DNA of 64,000 nt from Clostridium jeddahitimonense (lineage in GTDB: Bacteria; Bacillota; Clostridia; Clostridiales; Clostridiaceae), in assembly GCA_000753455.2 (NCBI GenBank), contig LM994670.1, forward strand, positions 3,707,177 to 3,771,176, read 5' to 3'. This document shows, piece after piece, positions 1-8,269 of this stretch. The position numbers and the translations under genes are program-made. The notes below the pieces were generated by a model, which had not been told where the DNA came from, searched no databases, and saw only the letters and a list, made by a program, of their open reading frames with translations. How positions within the stretch are numbered: the stretch's first letter is position 1; each line of letters begins with the position of its first letter.

Positions 1-1399
1 CTTGTCCAACAATAGACTCATATCCTTTATTAAATCCACTTATAAAAGAATCAGCATCTGCAATTTTACATGCTTCTACTATTTCATCGTCTGTTGCATC
101 CTCTTTACCCCATTTTATATTTTCCTTTATAGTTCCTGAAAAAAGTACTGTCTTTTGTGGAACTATTGAAATCTTAGCTCTTAATTCTTCAAGGGTATAA
201 TTTCGTATATCTATTCCATCAATTAATATCTTTCCTGACTTAGCATCATAAAATCTAGGAATTAAATTTACCAATGTAGTTTTTCCACTTCCTGTAGAAC
301 CTACAATACCTAATGTCATACCTTTTTCTAAAGCAAATGATATATCATCAATTATAGGATCACCTTTTAATCCTTTATATGAAAATGTAACATTTTCAAA
401 TTTTATATTTCCTTTTTCTGAATAATTATATTTTTTATCCTTTACCTCTTTAATATTATTTTCTTCTAAGAATATCTCATTAATTCTTTCTGATGAAGTT
501 TTAGCACGTATTAGACTTGAAAAAATCATCGACGTTGCCATTAATGCAAATAAAAGCTGTGTCATATAATTAGTAAAAGCTACTACCTTACCAACTTGTA
601 TAGTTCCTAAGTTTACTCTTGTGGCTCCACTCCAAATTATAATAGCTATTGCTACGTTTACTATAAGTGTAATTATAGGATTAAATACAGCCATAAATCT
701 CATAGAAGCTACAGATTTATAAGTCAAATCATCATTAACATTTTCAAATCTCTCTTCTTCAAAATCGAAACGATTAAAGGCTTTAACAACCCTTACGCCT
801 CTCAGATACTCTCTAATAACTCCATTTACCTTATCTATAGCTCTTTGAACCTTAAGGAAATAAGGGTACCCATATCTTAAATTTAAATATATTAATCCAC
901 CTACTATTGGAACTATAGTTAATACTATTAATGACATCTTAAAATCTAATCTTATAGACATTATTATGCATCCTATAGCTAACAAAGGTGCTCTAACAAA
1001 TATCCTCATTAATCCATATATAAAATTTTGTATATTAGTTACATCATTTGTAAGCCTTGTTATTAATGAACCTCTTTCAAATTTATCTATGTTATCGAAG
1101 TCAAAGCTTTGTATCTTATTAAATACATCTAATCTAAGCTCTGCTCCAAAATCTTGAGCAACTGTAGTTGCAAATCTATTTCTATTGATAGCTATAAAGG
1201 CTCCAAAAATACTTACTCCAATCATTATAAATCCGTACTTTAAAACCATATTCATATCATTCGTAGAAATACCACTATCAATTATAATAGACATTAATGT
1301 AGGTTGAAGTAAGTCACATAAAACTTCAAGCATTACACAGCCTACTGCTAAAAAAAACATCTTATAATATTTCTTAAAATACTTATATAAAAAACTCAT
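1..1399 (-). CDS. ABC exporter half-transporter (MsbA/MDR type), C-terminus cut by window edge
   Basis: I translated the minus strand from an ATG at 1399, preceded by a GGGAG ribosome binding site, and it stays open to base 1. About 466 residues are present. Roughly the first 320 form a hydrophobic exporter membrane domain with several transmembrane stretches. A nucleotide-binding domain follows, with the Walker A motif GSTGSGKT near residue 365 and a Q-loop (SIVPQ) near 410. The LSGGQ signature, Walker B and H-loop would lie beyond the edge. This architecture is that of type IV exporters that pump lipids, drugs or peptides using ATP. Such half-transporters usually work as dimers, often with a second half encoded next door, here outside the window. 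Substrate cannot be predicted. The gene is divergent from the PyrR-controlled transporter. Confidence 0.9.
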   Translation of the reverse strand, partial: MSFLYKYFKKYYKMFFLAVGCVMLEVLCDLLQPTLMSIIIDSGISTNDMNMVLKYGFIMIGVSIFGAFIAINRNRFATTVAQDFGAELRLDVFNKIQSFDFDNIDKFERGSLITRLTNDVTNIQNFIYGLMRIFVRAPLLAIGCIIMSIRLDFKMSLIVLTIVPIVGGLIYLNLRYGYPYFLKVQRAIDKVNGVIREYLRGVRVVKAFNRFDFEEERFENVNDDLTYKSVASMRFMAVFNPIITLIVNVAIAIIIWSGATRVNLGTIQVGKVVAFTNYMTQLLFALMATSMIFSSLIRAKTSSERINEIFLEENNIKEVKDKKYNYSEKGNIKFENVTFSYKGLKGDPIIDDISFALEKGMTLGIVGSTGSGKTTLVNLIPRFYDAKSGKILIDGIDIRNYTLEELRAKISIVPQKTVLFSGTIKENIKWGKEDATDDEIVEACKIADADSFISGFNKGYESIVGQ

Positions 1400-1493
1400 T
1401 TCTTCTCCCTTCTTATTTAATATTTCTATAAATATATTATTCTTCAAATTCCTTTAGTTTACAACTGATATTAAATATAGTTTTAAAATATTA

Positions 1494-1522
1494 TTGACAC
1501 TTTTAAAAACCTATTATATATT
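1494..1522 (+). promoter_or_regulatory. Sigma-A promoter for the PyrR-controlled transporter
   Basis: TTGACA at 1494-1499 and TATATT at 1517-1522 are separated by exactly 17 bases. Transcription would start near 1529, a few bases before the predicted PyrR-binding stem, as expected for a short attenuator leader. Confidence 0.8.
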
Positions 1523-1533
1523 GTTATCAATAG

Positions 1534-1674
1534 GATACCTTTAAGATAGTCCTGAGAGACTAATAAGGAAAAGTACGGTTTATAAATTAATTAATACTTT
1601 ACTATTTTTATATAGTAAAATTAAACTTCAGTATATTTTGCCTTAATATCTTAAAGGATATTAAGGCTTTTTTT
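1534..1674 (+). promoter_or_regulatory. PyrR attenuator leader (binding loop, antiterminator, terminator)
   Basis: Three mutually exclusive elements are visible. (1) The anti-antiterminator, 1538-1568: AGTC (1548-1551) pairs with GACT (1558-1561) around the loop CTGAGA, with an outer CCTT/AAGG stem. The core AGTCCTGAGAGACT fits the known PyrR consensus ARUCCNGNGAGGYU apart from one compensated base. (2) The antiterminator: 1538-1548 is exactly complementary over 11 bases to 1647-1657. (3) The terminator: a perfect 11-bp stem, 1640-1650 with 1657-1667, followed by seven T. From PyrR biology, UMP-bound PyrR would hold the first stem, free the terminator and shut off the downstream gene when pyrimidines are plentiful. 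Confidence 0.9.
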
Positions 1675-1711
1675 ATGGTGTCCTATAAAATACATAAACT
1701 TGGAGGACATT

Positions 1712-3085
1712 ATGAACATAAAAACTAAAAAGAATAACTCTAATAAATTAGCCATAAATATGGCAATATCTCTTATAATCGGATTAATAGTAGGAACTGG
1801 ATTTCTTCTATTAAGAGAAAACTTAATAGCTAACGGAAATGCTGGATTATGGCAAACTATAAACAAAATATTATTCCAAGATATAAGTGTTGAAGGAGCT
1901 AATGATGCTATAGGTATATTCTACATCCTTGGACAACTTTTCGTTAACTCTCTTCAATTAGTAATAGTACCAATGGTATTTACATCAATAGCTTTAGCTA
2001 TGTGTAGAATTACTGATACTAAAAAGCTTGGTAGAATATCTTATAAGACTATATTAGGATTCTTAGCTACATCTGTTTTTGCTTTAATTCTTGCTGGTAT
2101 ATTTGGAATGACAGCTCATAAGCTTGGATTCTTTAACGTAAGTATTGAAAACATAGCTTCTCAAACAGGTTCAACTGGAAGCAATCCATTACTAGTATTT
2201 GTACAAACTATTCCAAATAATATAGCATCAGTATTTACTCAAAACGGAAGAATACTTTCAATAGTATTCTTAGCTGTTGTAACTGGACTTTGCTTAAATA
2301 AATTAGAAGGTCAAATTCAAGTTTTAAAGAAATTATTAGAGGACGTAAATCAAATAATAACTTTATTCTTATCATTTGTAATAACTAAATTTGGCCCAAT
2401 AGCTATATTCGTTCTTATAACTAGAACATTTGCAATATATGGTGTTGAACATTTAAAACCAGCTTTAGCTTACGTAGTAACAGTTGTAGTTGCATTATTA
2501 ATATTCTTAGTATTTGGATATGCTCTATTCATATTAATAGCTGCTAGATTAAATCCATTTATATTTGTTAAGAAGATTTCTAAAGTTGCTTTATTTGGAT
2601 TCTCAACTTCTTCATCAGCTTCATCATTACCTTTAAATACAAAAACAACTGTTGAAGAATTAGGAGTAAGTGAAGAAATAGCTTCATTCACACTCCCATT
2701 AGGAATGACTATAAACATGAATGGTACTGCAATAATGCAAGTTATAGCTGCAATATTCATAGCTTCAAGCGCTGGATATGAAATAACAGTTGGAAATATA
2801 GCAATAATATCATTATTAGCTCTTATAGCTTCTATAGGTACACCTGCTGCCCCTGGTGCTGGAGCAATAATACTATTCACAGTATTAACAGGAATGGGCT
2901 ACCAAAATGATGCTGCATTACTTGCATACTCATTAATACTAGCTATAAACAGACCAGTAGAAATGCTTGTAACTTCACTTAATGTAGTTGGAGATGCTGC
3001 AACAGCTGTAGTAGTAGCTAAATCAGAAAATGCTTTAGACGAAGAAATTTATAACAGCACAGAAGCTGTTTTAGAAAATGCATAA
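1712..3085 (+). CDS. Dicarboxylate/amino acid:cation symporter (DAACS/SLC1 family)
   Basis: This 457-residue membrane protein belongs to the glutamate/neutral amino acid/C4-dicarboxylate symporter family. Support includes the serine-rich hairpin loop SSSASSLPLN near residue 298, the NMNGT motif near 334 (NMDGT in archaeal aspartate transporters), GTPAAPGAG in hairpin 2 and the TM8 stretch ending NVVGDAATA. I chose the ATG at 1712 because GGAGG at 1702-1706 sits five bases before it; an in-frame TTG at 1700 would overlap that site. The PyrR leader implies that its substrate feeds pyrimidine synthesis, for example aspartate or orotate. In TM8, however, the arginine that binds the aspartate side chain in GltPh appears to be valine (alignment from memory), so the substrate is open. 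Confidence 0.92.
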   Translation: MNIKTKKNNSNKLAINMAISLIIGLIVGTGFLLLRENLIANGNAGLWQTINKILFQDISVEGANDAIGIFYILGQLFVNSLQLVIVPMVFTSIALAMCRITDTKKLGRISYKTILGFLATSVFALILAGIFGMTAHKLGFFNVSIENIASQTGSTGSNPLLVFVQTIPNNIASVFTQNGRILSIVFLAVVTGLCLNKLEGQIQVLKKLLEDVNQIITLFLSFVITKFGPIAIFVLITRTFAIYGVEHLKPALAYVVTVVVALLIFLVFGYALFILIAARLNPFIFVKKISKVALFGFSTSSSASSLPLNTKTTVEELGVSEEIASFTLPLGMTINMNGTAIMQVIAAIFIASSAGYEITVGNIAIISLLALIASIGTPAAPGAGAIILFTVLTGMGYQNDAALLAYSLILAINRPVEMLVTSLNVVGDAATAVVVAKSENALDEEIYNSTEAVLENA

Positions 3086-3091
3086 TAACTT

Positions 3092-3130
3092 AAAAAATCA
3101 CTTCTAAATTATATAGAAGTGATTTTTTAT
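3092..3130. terminator. Bidirectional intrinsic terminator between convergent genes
   Basis: The stem ATCACTTCTA/TAGAAGTGAT (about 3097-3123) is flanked by an A-run on the left and a T-run on the right, so it can end both the transporter transcript and the opposing radical SAM transcript. Confidence 0.85.
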
Positions 3131-3185
3131 TTTTTTATATAGTATTTATGGATATACACATATAAAAATTATTATTTAATTTTTA

Positions 3186-4589
3186 TTATTCTAAAACATC
3201 ATTTTTATCAACTTCTTTTTCATATACTAATTTGCCTTTATTTTTACTCTCTACATTTTCCTTCCATAATGGCTCTGCTCTCTTAGCCCAAGTCAATCCA
3301 TAGTTTATAGTTTTCTTACATAAATCATCTACATCCTCTGGATCTATAAATTCTGTTGACTTAGCTCCTGACTTCTTAACCATTTCTGCAATCTTAGGTG
3401 CATTATCTAGTATTGGGCAAGGCCTAAATTGATTACAATTGAATGGTTGATTTTTTTGATACTCTCTAAATAAAGGTTGTCCTAAAGCTTCAAATAAAGA
3501 TACTTCTTTTATGTTAGCATTTGAATAATGACAGAAAACGCAAGGTTCAACATCACCATTAGCATTTATATGGCAGTATCTTCTTCCCCCTGCAACACAT
3601 CCACCAACATACTCTGCATCATGCCAGAAATCCATGTTAAATATAGCTTTATTCTCTCTCCATCCTCTTATAGTTCTATATAATTTTTCTCTTTGATCTG
3701 GGTTTGCCATTAATGATGTATCTGTCTTGCATCCTATTGGCATAAAAGTAAAATACCAAGAGAAATATGCCCCCTTATCCATCATTAGATCTATAAATTC
3801 TTCTGATAGTACGCTGTCACAATTTGCTGTCGTAAAGCATGTTGAGAATCCAAATGGTATTCTATTAGATTTCATTAGATCCATAGCTCTCATAATATCA
3901 TTCCATGAACCTTTTCCTCTTCTATCATCTGTGGCATCATCAAAGCCTTCAACACTTATAGTAGGTACCAAGTTACCAACTTCTATTAAGTCTTCACAGA
4001 ACTTTTGGTCTATTAATGTACCATTTGTAAAGAACATAAATACGCAATCATTATGTTTTTTAGCTAACTTTAGTATGTCATTCTTTCTAACTAATGGTTC
4101 TCCCCCAGTCATTATATAAAAGTATATCCCTAACTCTTTACCATCATTGAATAACTTGTCCAATTCTTCATAACTTAGATTTAATGCTTTATTATAATCA
4201 GCAGCCCAACACCCTATACATTTTTTATTACAAGCTGTAGTTGGATCTACTAATATTGTAAATGGTGTTTCATACCCGTATTTTTCCTTACTTTGTGCAA
4301 CTACTGACCATCCTTTTATTGATGCATTTAATAAAAAGTTAGTAAATACAGTTTCAACAATATTAGGATCTACATTATTAACTAAATTACACATTAGTTT
4401 TGTCCAGTTGTTATTTTGATCTTTTAAGTATTCATCCACCATATCATATTGCGCACTATATAAATTTTCAGTATCAAATTTTCTAAGCCATGATACAACC
4501 TTTGGTAAATTCTTTTCAGGGTCCTTCCTTAAATATCCTAAAACTTGCTTTATAGCTAATTGTTGAATTTTAAATTTTGGACTTATCAT
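3186..4589 (-). CDS. Radical SAM protein with SPASM-like C-terminal cysteine region
   Basis: This 467-residue protein has the radical SAM cluster motif C120-x3-C124-x2-C127 (CNKKCIGC), followed by the GGEP motif (MTGGEPL) near residue 165. Further cysteines follow: CVAGGRRYC, EPCVFC and the pair in NCNQFRPCP. These resemble the auxiliary iron-sulfur cluster ligands of SPASM or twitch proteins. Enzymes of this family cleave S-adenosylmethionine to make a radical, and SPASM members often modify peptides or proteins. An extra N-terminal region of about 105 residues precedes the radical SAM core. It lies 15 bases after the MntP-like gene and probably shares its transcript. No small precursor peptide is visible nearby, so I do not assign a substrate. 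AAAGGAGAGG precedes the ATG. Confidence 0.85.
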   Translation of the reverse strand: MISPKFKIQQLAIKQVLGYLRKDPEKNLPKVVSWLRKFDTENLYSAQYDMVDEYLKDQNNNWTKLMCNLVNNVDPNIVETVFTNFLLNASIKGWSVVAQSKEKYGYETPFTILVDPTTACNKKCIGCWAADYNKALNLSYEELDKLFNDGKELGIYFYIMTGGEPLVRKNDILKLAKKHNDCVFMFFTNGTLIDQKFCEDLIEVGNLVPTISVEGFDDATDDRRGKGSWNDIMRAMDLMKSNRIPFGFSTCFTTANCDSVLSEEFIDLMMDKGAYFSWYFTFMPIGCKTDTSLMANPDQREKLYRTIRGWRENKAIFNMDFWHDAEYVGGCVAGGRRYCHINANGDVEPCVFCHYSNANIKEVSLFEALGQPLFREYQKNQPFNCNQFRPCPILDNAPKIAEMVKKSGAKSTEFIDPEDVDDLCKKTINYGLTWAKRAEPLWKENVESKNKGKLVYEKEVDKNDVLE

Positions 4590-4604
4590 ATAAATACCTC
4601 TCCT

Positions 4605-5186
4605 TTAAATAATTTGAAAATAATTTAAAATTACCTTTATACCAATGCTTAACAATATAATTCCTCCACAGGTATCAATCTGCTTTTTATATTTATTACC
4701 GATACAATAACCTACCCATAATCCAGAAGCTACTAATATAGCTGTTATTATAAATTGAATAAGTATAGTACTTACAAATTTAGTTTGTAATAATCCTAAT
4801 CCAACCCCTAACATAAATGCATCTATACTTGTTGCTAATGCTAAGGTTACACTAGCTTTATAACCAAAAAACTCTTCACGCCTCTCATCTATATCAGTAT
4901 TCAAAAATGAATTTTTAAATAATCTAAAAGCTAAGAAAAATAAAATAATTGCTGAAAACCATTGATTCATAGATATTATCTTTTGATTTTCTATGTTTAG
5001 CATAGGAAATATAGCTATTAACATTCCTATAATTAGCATCAAAGTCTGAATTACACCAAATATAATACCTACTATAACAGCATTTGATTTCTTTAACTTT
5101 CCTTGATTAGATCCTCTGCATATAGTTACCGTAACTGAATCAAGGGCTAATCCAATGGCTACAACAATAACTTCCCATAAACTCAT
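4605..5186 (-). CDS. MntP-family membrane protein (putative manganese exporter)
   Basis: This 193-residue protein has about six transmembrane segments arranged as two repeats. Each repeat carries the family's conserved acidic motif: GLALDSVTVTICRG near residue 12 and ATSIDAFMLGVGLG near residue 116. Known MntP proteins export Mn2+ and use these aspartates. The first motif reads DSVTVTICRG rather than the more common DAFAVSICKG, so it is a divergent member. I found no yybP-ykoY manganese riboswitch in the short upstream gap. It is the first gene of a likely two-gene operon with the radical SAM gene. Possible alternatives are a sporulation membrane protein of the YtaF type or a transporter for another metal. 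Confidence 0.75.
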   Translation of the reverse strand: MSLWEVIVVAIGLALDSVTVTICRGSNQGKLKKSNAVIVGIIFGVIQTLMLIIGMLIAIFPMLNIENQKIISMNQWFSAIILFFLAFRLFKNSFLNTDIDERREEFFGYKASVTLALATSIDAFMLGVGLGLLQTKFVSTILIQFIITAILVASGLWVGYCIGNKYKKQIDTCGGIILLSIGIKVILNYFQII

Positions 5187-5265
5187 CTCATCTAATCACT
5201 CCCTTCCATTTCATTATAGATAGAGCCCTCTATTTTCTATACATATGATTTCTTTAAAATGTATT

Positions 5266-5300
5266 TAAAAATAAACAAAAGGACGGCTTTGTAGCCGTCC
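5266..5300 (-). terminator. Intrinsic terminator of the TetR gene
   Basis: A perfect 8-bp stem, GGACGGCT (5281-5288) with AGCCGTCC (5293-5300), is followed on the minus strand by TTTTGTTTATTTTT. It lies 14 bases after the TetR stop codon. Confidence 0.85.
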
Positions 5301-5313
5301 ATATACAAAAACA

Positions 5314-5925
5314 CTAAATTGTATTATCTTTCATGGTCAATTTTTCCCTATTAGTACATTCAATCCTCTTATGTATGATGTCATCTAATGAATTAGTAAC
5401 TAATATCTCATATTTTTTAGTTAAAGCCTTTGCTGATACTTTTATTCCATCTTCAATCCATCTCTTTATTATAAAAGTTAATCCTCTTGAATAATATTCA
5501 GCTATATCATCTATAGAAAACTGTTCCTCATAATTTCTTGGATTATTCCCATATTGATCAAATAATTCTTTAAACATATTTGTTAGATTACTGCTTATTA
5601 TTTCCTCAAAAGAATTTTGTCCAGTTACTTTTATTGCTTTTAGGTAAAACTCCTTGTTATTTTCTATCCTTGAAAACATATAATGAATAGCTTCATATGG
5701 CATTTTATTATTTATAAGCATTTCACTACCTTTAAATATATCGTTATAACATATCTGTTCTAAAACTTCATATTTATCAGCAAAATGATTATAAAATGTT
5801 GGTCTAATAAGACCTGCCCCGTCAGTAATCATTTTAATAGTTATTTTATCAAAATTATTTTTCAATATTAACTTTTTAAAACTTTCTAACAATGCTTCAT
5901 GAACATCCTCTCGTTTGCTATTCAT
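5314..5925 (-). CDS. TetR/AcrR-family transcriptional regulator
   Basis: This 203-residue protein begins with a TetR-type DNA-binding domain. A first helix (ALLESFKKLIL) precedes the helix-turn-helix with the signature ITIKMITDGAGLIRPTFYNHF (about residues 28-48), and the next helix begins DKYEVLEQI. The remaining about 140 residues are helical and resemble the TetR_C_7-type ligand or dimerisation domain found in DhaS-like clostridial regulators. GGTGAG precedes the ATG. Such proteins usually repress a neighbouring transporter or enzyme until a ligand binds. Its target is not evident: the genes on either side run in the same direction, and the divergent slot at 5926-6230 is empty apart from a possible gene remnant. 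Confidence 0.85.
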   Translation of the reverse strand: MNSKREDVHEALLESFKKLILKNNFDKITIKMITDGAGLIRPTFYNHFADKYEVLEQICYNDIFKGSEMLINNKMPYEAIHYMFSRIENNKEFYLKAIKVTGQNSFEEIISSNLTNMFKELFDQYGNNPRNYEEQFSIDDIAEYYSRGLTFIIKRWIEDGIKVSAKALTKKYEILVTNSLDDIIHKRIECTNREKLTMKDNTI

Positions 5926-6230
5926 ATCTCACCTACACAAATATAAAATCTAATTCTTATATAATTAAAGTTTACTTATTAAATATTATTTGTTTATATT
6001 AAACCATATTTTGTAATTAATAATCAATATTTTAGTAAATTAAATCACCTCAAATATGAGCGTGGCAATTATTTATTATTAATATAATACTTATTAAATT
6101 CCAATTAATTTTATACTTAGAATGCTGTAAATCCAACATCTACTGACATCAAAGTCTCTGTAACATTACTACCTTCTACTTATTATAAGAATAATATAAT
6201 ACATTTTACAAATTCAATATTATAAAAATA
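5926..6230. other. Gene-poor gap with a possible coding vestige
   Basis: This AT-rich stretch contains no intact gene. On the minus strand 6117-6179 reads as a 20-codon open end (VEGSNVTETLMSVDVGFTAF) closed by a stop and preceded by in-frame stops. It could be the last trace of a lost gene, but it is too short to assign. I see nothing else beyond AT-rich spacer. Confidence 0.35.
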
Positions 6231-6269
6231 GAGCGTTGAAATTTTATATTTAATAAAATTTCAACACTC
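6222..6269 (-). terminator. Intrinsic terminator of the first flavin reductase gene
   Basis: A 17-bp stem, 6231-6247 with 6253-6269 and one mismatch, is followed on the minus strand by TATTTTTATA. It lies 33 bases after the stop codon at 6303. Confidence 0.85.
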
Positions 6270-6302
6270 TTATATTACAGCTTAAAATCTATGCTTTTAT
6301 AA

Positions 6303-7973
6303 TTATTTTAAGATATATTTTGCAGCTTCTTCTCCTGATATTCTTCCGAATACTACAGATGCACTGTAAGCAGCACTTGAGTTAGCAACTTCACCAGCAG
6401 CATATAAACCTTCAATAACTTGGTCGTCATTGTTTAATACTTCTGCCTTTTCGTTAGCAGCAACTCCACCCTTAGTCATATGAACACCAGCTTCGAATTT
6501 AACTCCGTAGTATGGTCCCTTATCAATCTTATCACCTAAAGCTTTTTCTCTAAATGGATCAGCTATTTCACCATCAACAGCTTTGTTTGCAGTTTCAATA
6601 GTCTTAACTAAGTTTTCAGCATTTATTCCTAATTTTTCAGCTAATTCTTCTAAAGTATCAGCTTGAACATGATATCCTAAGTTGTTGTGTTTTTGTAATC
6701 TGTATGATTTTTCATATAAATCTTGATCGTATATGTAGAATGCTCCACCTTCTTGATCTAATACAGCATTACCTAAAGTTAATCCACCTTTAGTTTCGTC
6801 GATGAATCTTTCACCGTTCTTATTAACATATATAGTAGATCCACCACCAGTTAAATCTCTTCTTCCGCTAATTATATTAGGGAATATTCTTATGTTGTCC
6901 ATCTTTTCTAACTTAATATCGTTAGCCTCAAATACTGGAATAAAGTCACCAGTAGTACCCATTTGGTTGGAAGTTTCTAATCTTTCTGTTCCTGGAGCAT
7001 ACTTAGCTAATAACTCTTTATTGTTAGAGAATCCACCAGTTGCCATTATTACAGCATCTGCCTTTATGTCATAAGTTCCTTCTTTACATTCAACCTTAAC
7101 ACCAGTAGCTTTTCCATTTTCCATTATTAAATCAAGACCTTTAGTTCCTGTTCTAACATCTATTCCTAATTCATTAACCTTTTCTTCCATCTTAGCTTGG
7201 ATATGTTCACCAGCGTAAGCATCAGCTTCTGCCATGTGACCTCTTCCACCGTAGTTATAGTTTAAGTTTATTCCCATTGCTCTTAACCATTGATCAAGTT
7301 CCATTTCGCCTTCAGCTTGAGCCATTAATCTTTCATCTGTATCCCAAGCACCTTCAGCCTTTAAATCAGCAACTAAAGCTTCTGCTGAATCTTCTATACC
7401 GTTAGCTTTTTGAGCTTCTGAATTGATTAAGTCATAGAAGTTCATATCGAACTTACCATTACCACTTAATATATCTAATTTTTCTATTACTATTACCTCT
7501 TCAACGCCGTTTTGCTTAGCTTCTATAGCAGCAGAAAGACCAGCAGGACCTCCCCCTACAACAACTAATTGTGTTTTAACTTCTTCTAAATCCTTCTTTT
7601 CAACTGCAGGCCCTTGAGTATCGAATGATATTTCGTATTCTCCAATTCCAGCTTCTTTCATAGCTTCAGCTACAGCTTTCTTAACACCAAATGATGTAAA
7701 TGTAGCACCTGATACGCTATCAACTACCGGGCTTTGAGCTTCAATTATTCTTTCTGTTAATATTGGTAAAGCTCTGTCGTACACAACTGAAGTTTCATGG
7801 TTAGATACAACATTAATATTTGTTATCTTTCCATCTTCAGTAGATAATTCAACCTTAATTTCTCCACCATAACCGTGTCCAGTTCCTTGGCTTGTCTTAG
7901 CTCCTTTGTTAGTTGTTGAACAACCAGCTAATAATAAAGAAGCCATTGTTACTAAGCAAATAATTTTTTTCAT
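6303..7973 (-). CDS. Secreted lipoprotein flavin reductase, FMN-binding plus FAD domain (copy A)
   Basis: This 556-residue protein starts with a lipoprotein signal peptide whose lipobox LAGC puts the lipid-bearing cysteine at residue 18. An FMN-binding domain (about 30-110) carries the flavinylation motif SGAT at 88-91, where ApbE-type enzymes attach FMN to the threonine. A flavocytochrome c/fumarate reductase-type FAD domain follows, with GGGPAG at 140-145 and a C-terminal AAGEV. It should sit outside the membrane and pass electrons to a soluble acceptor. By my alignment from memory, two of the fumarate-site residues (His365 and Arg402 of Shewanella Fcc3) are replaced and the Arg544 loop is deleted, while the VHMTKGG histidine is kept. 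Fumarate is therefore doubtful. GGGGGAAC precedes the ATG. Confidence 0.88.
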   Translation of the reverse strand: MKKIICLVTMASLLLAGCSTTNKGAKTSQGTGHGYGGEIKVELSTEDGKITNINVVSNHETSVVYDRALPILTERIIEAQSPVVDSVSGATFTSFGVKKAVAEAMKEAGIGEYEISFDTQGPAVEKKDLEEVKTQLVVVGGGPAGLSAAIEAKQNGVEEVIVIEKLDILSGNGKFDMNFYDLINSEAQKANGIEDSAEALVADLKAEGAWDTDERLMAQAEGEMELDQWLRAMGINLNYNYGGRGHMAEADAYAGEHIQAKMEEKVNELGIDVRTGTKGLDLIMENGKATGVKVECKEGTYDIKADAVIMATGGFSNNKELLAKYAPGTERLETSNQMGTTGDFIPVFEANDIKLEKMDNIRIFPNIISGRRDLTGGGSTIYVNKNGERFIDETKGGLTLGNAVLDQEGGAFYIYDQDLYEKSYRLQKHNNLGYHVQADTLEELAEKLGINAENLVKTIETANKAVDGEIADPFREKALGDKIDKGPYYGVKFEAGVHMTKGGVAANEKAEVLNNDDQVIEGLYAAGEVANSSAAYSASVVFGRISGEEAAKYILK

Positions 7974-8052
7974 TTGTTCCCCCTAAAAAATACCTTTTTT
8001 CTTTAACTCACGTTAAATCATTAACAAATAATTGTAACGCATTTCACAATTT

Positions 8053-8080
8053 ATATTATCATATAATTCGACAAAGTCAA
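8053..8080 (-). promoter_or_regulatory. Promoter of flavin reductase copy A, with an internal Spo0A-box match
   Basis: On the minus strand TTGACT (8075-8080) and TAATAT (8053-8058) are 16 bases apart. The spacer contains TGTCGAA (plus 8067-8073), a perfect match to the Spo0A box. Downstream, in the leader, TTTAAC-TCAC-GTTAAA (8002-8017) forms a small perfect inverted repeat. Confidence 0.65.
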
Positions 8081-8220
8081 CTTTTTTTCCACTTAGAACA
8101 CATTATCTCTTCATATTAAATTTAGATTTATACTTCTTTTTATATAAATTTTTATTAAAATATCATCATCGTTAATTATTAAATTAACATTTTATCACAA
8201 CACATCTCATTTCTTTATCA

Positions 8221-8257
8221 TAATGAAAAAGAGTATGAATTGCCTTCATACTCTTTT
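8221..8257 (-). terminator. Intrinsic terminator of flavin reductase copy B
   Basis: A perfect 13-bp stem, AAAAGAGTATGAA (8227-8239) with TTCATACTCTTTT (8245-8257), lies just after the stop codon of the upstream gene. On the minus strand it ends in TTTTTC. Confidence 0.85.
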
Positions 8258-8269
8258 CAATACTGTAAA

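Noticed and set aside
1700..1711. TTG start at 1700 for the transporter
   Set aside because: It overlaps the GGAGG ribosome binding site of the ATG at 1712.
2470..2880. Long minus-strand open frame opposite the transporter
   Set aside because: It is a shadow: repetitive low-information protein, no ribosome binding site, and the opposite frame has clear family motifs.
5187..5313. Manganese (yybP-ykoY) riboswitch before the MntP-like gene
   Set aside because: The space is too short and already holds the TetR terminator; no riboswitch consensus visible.
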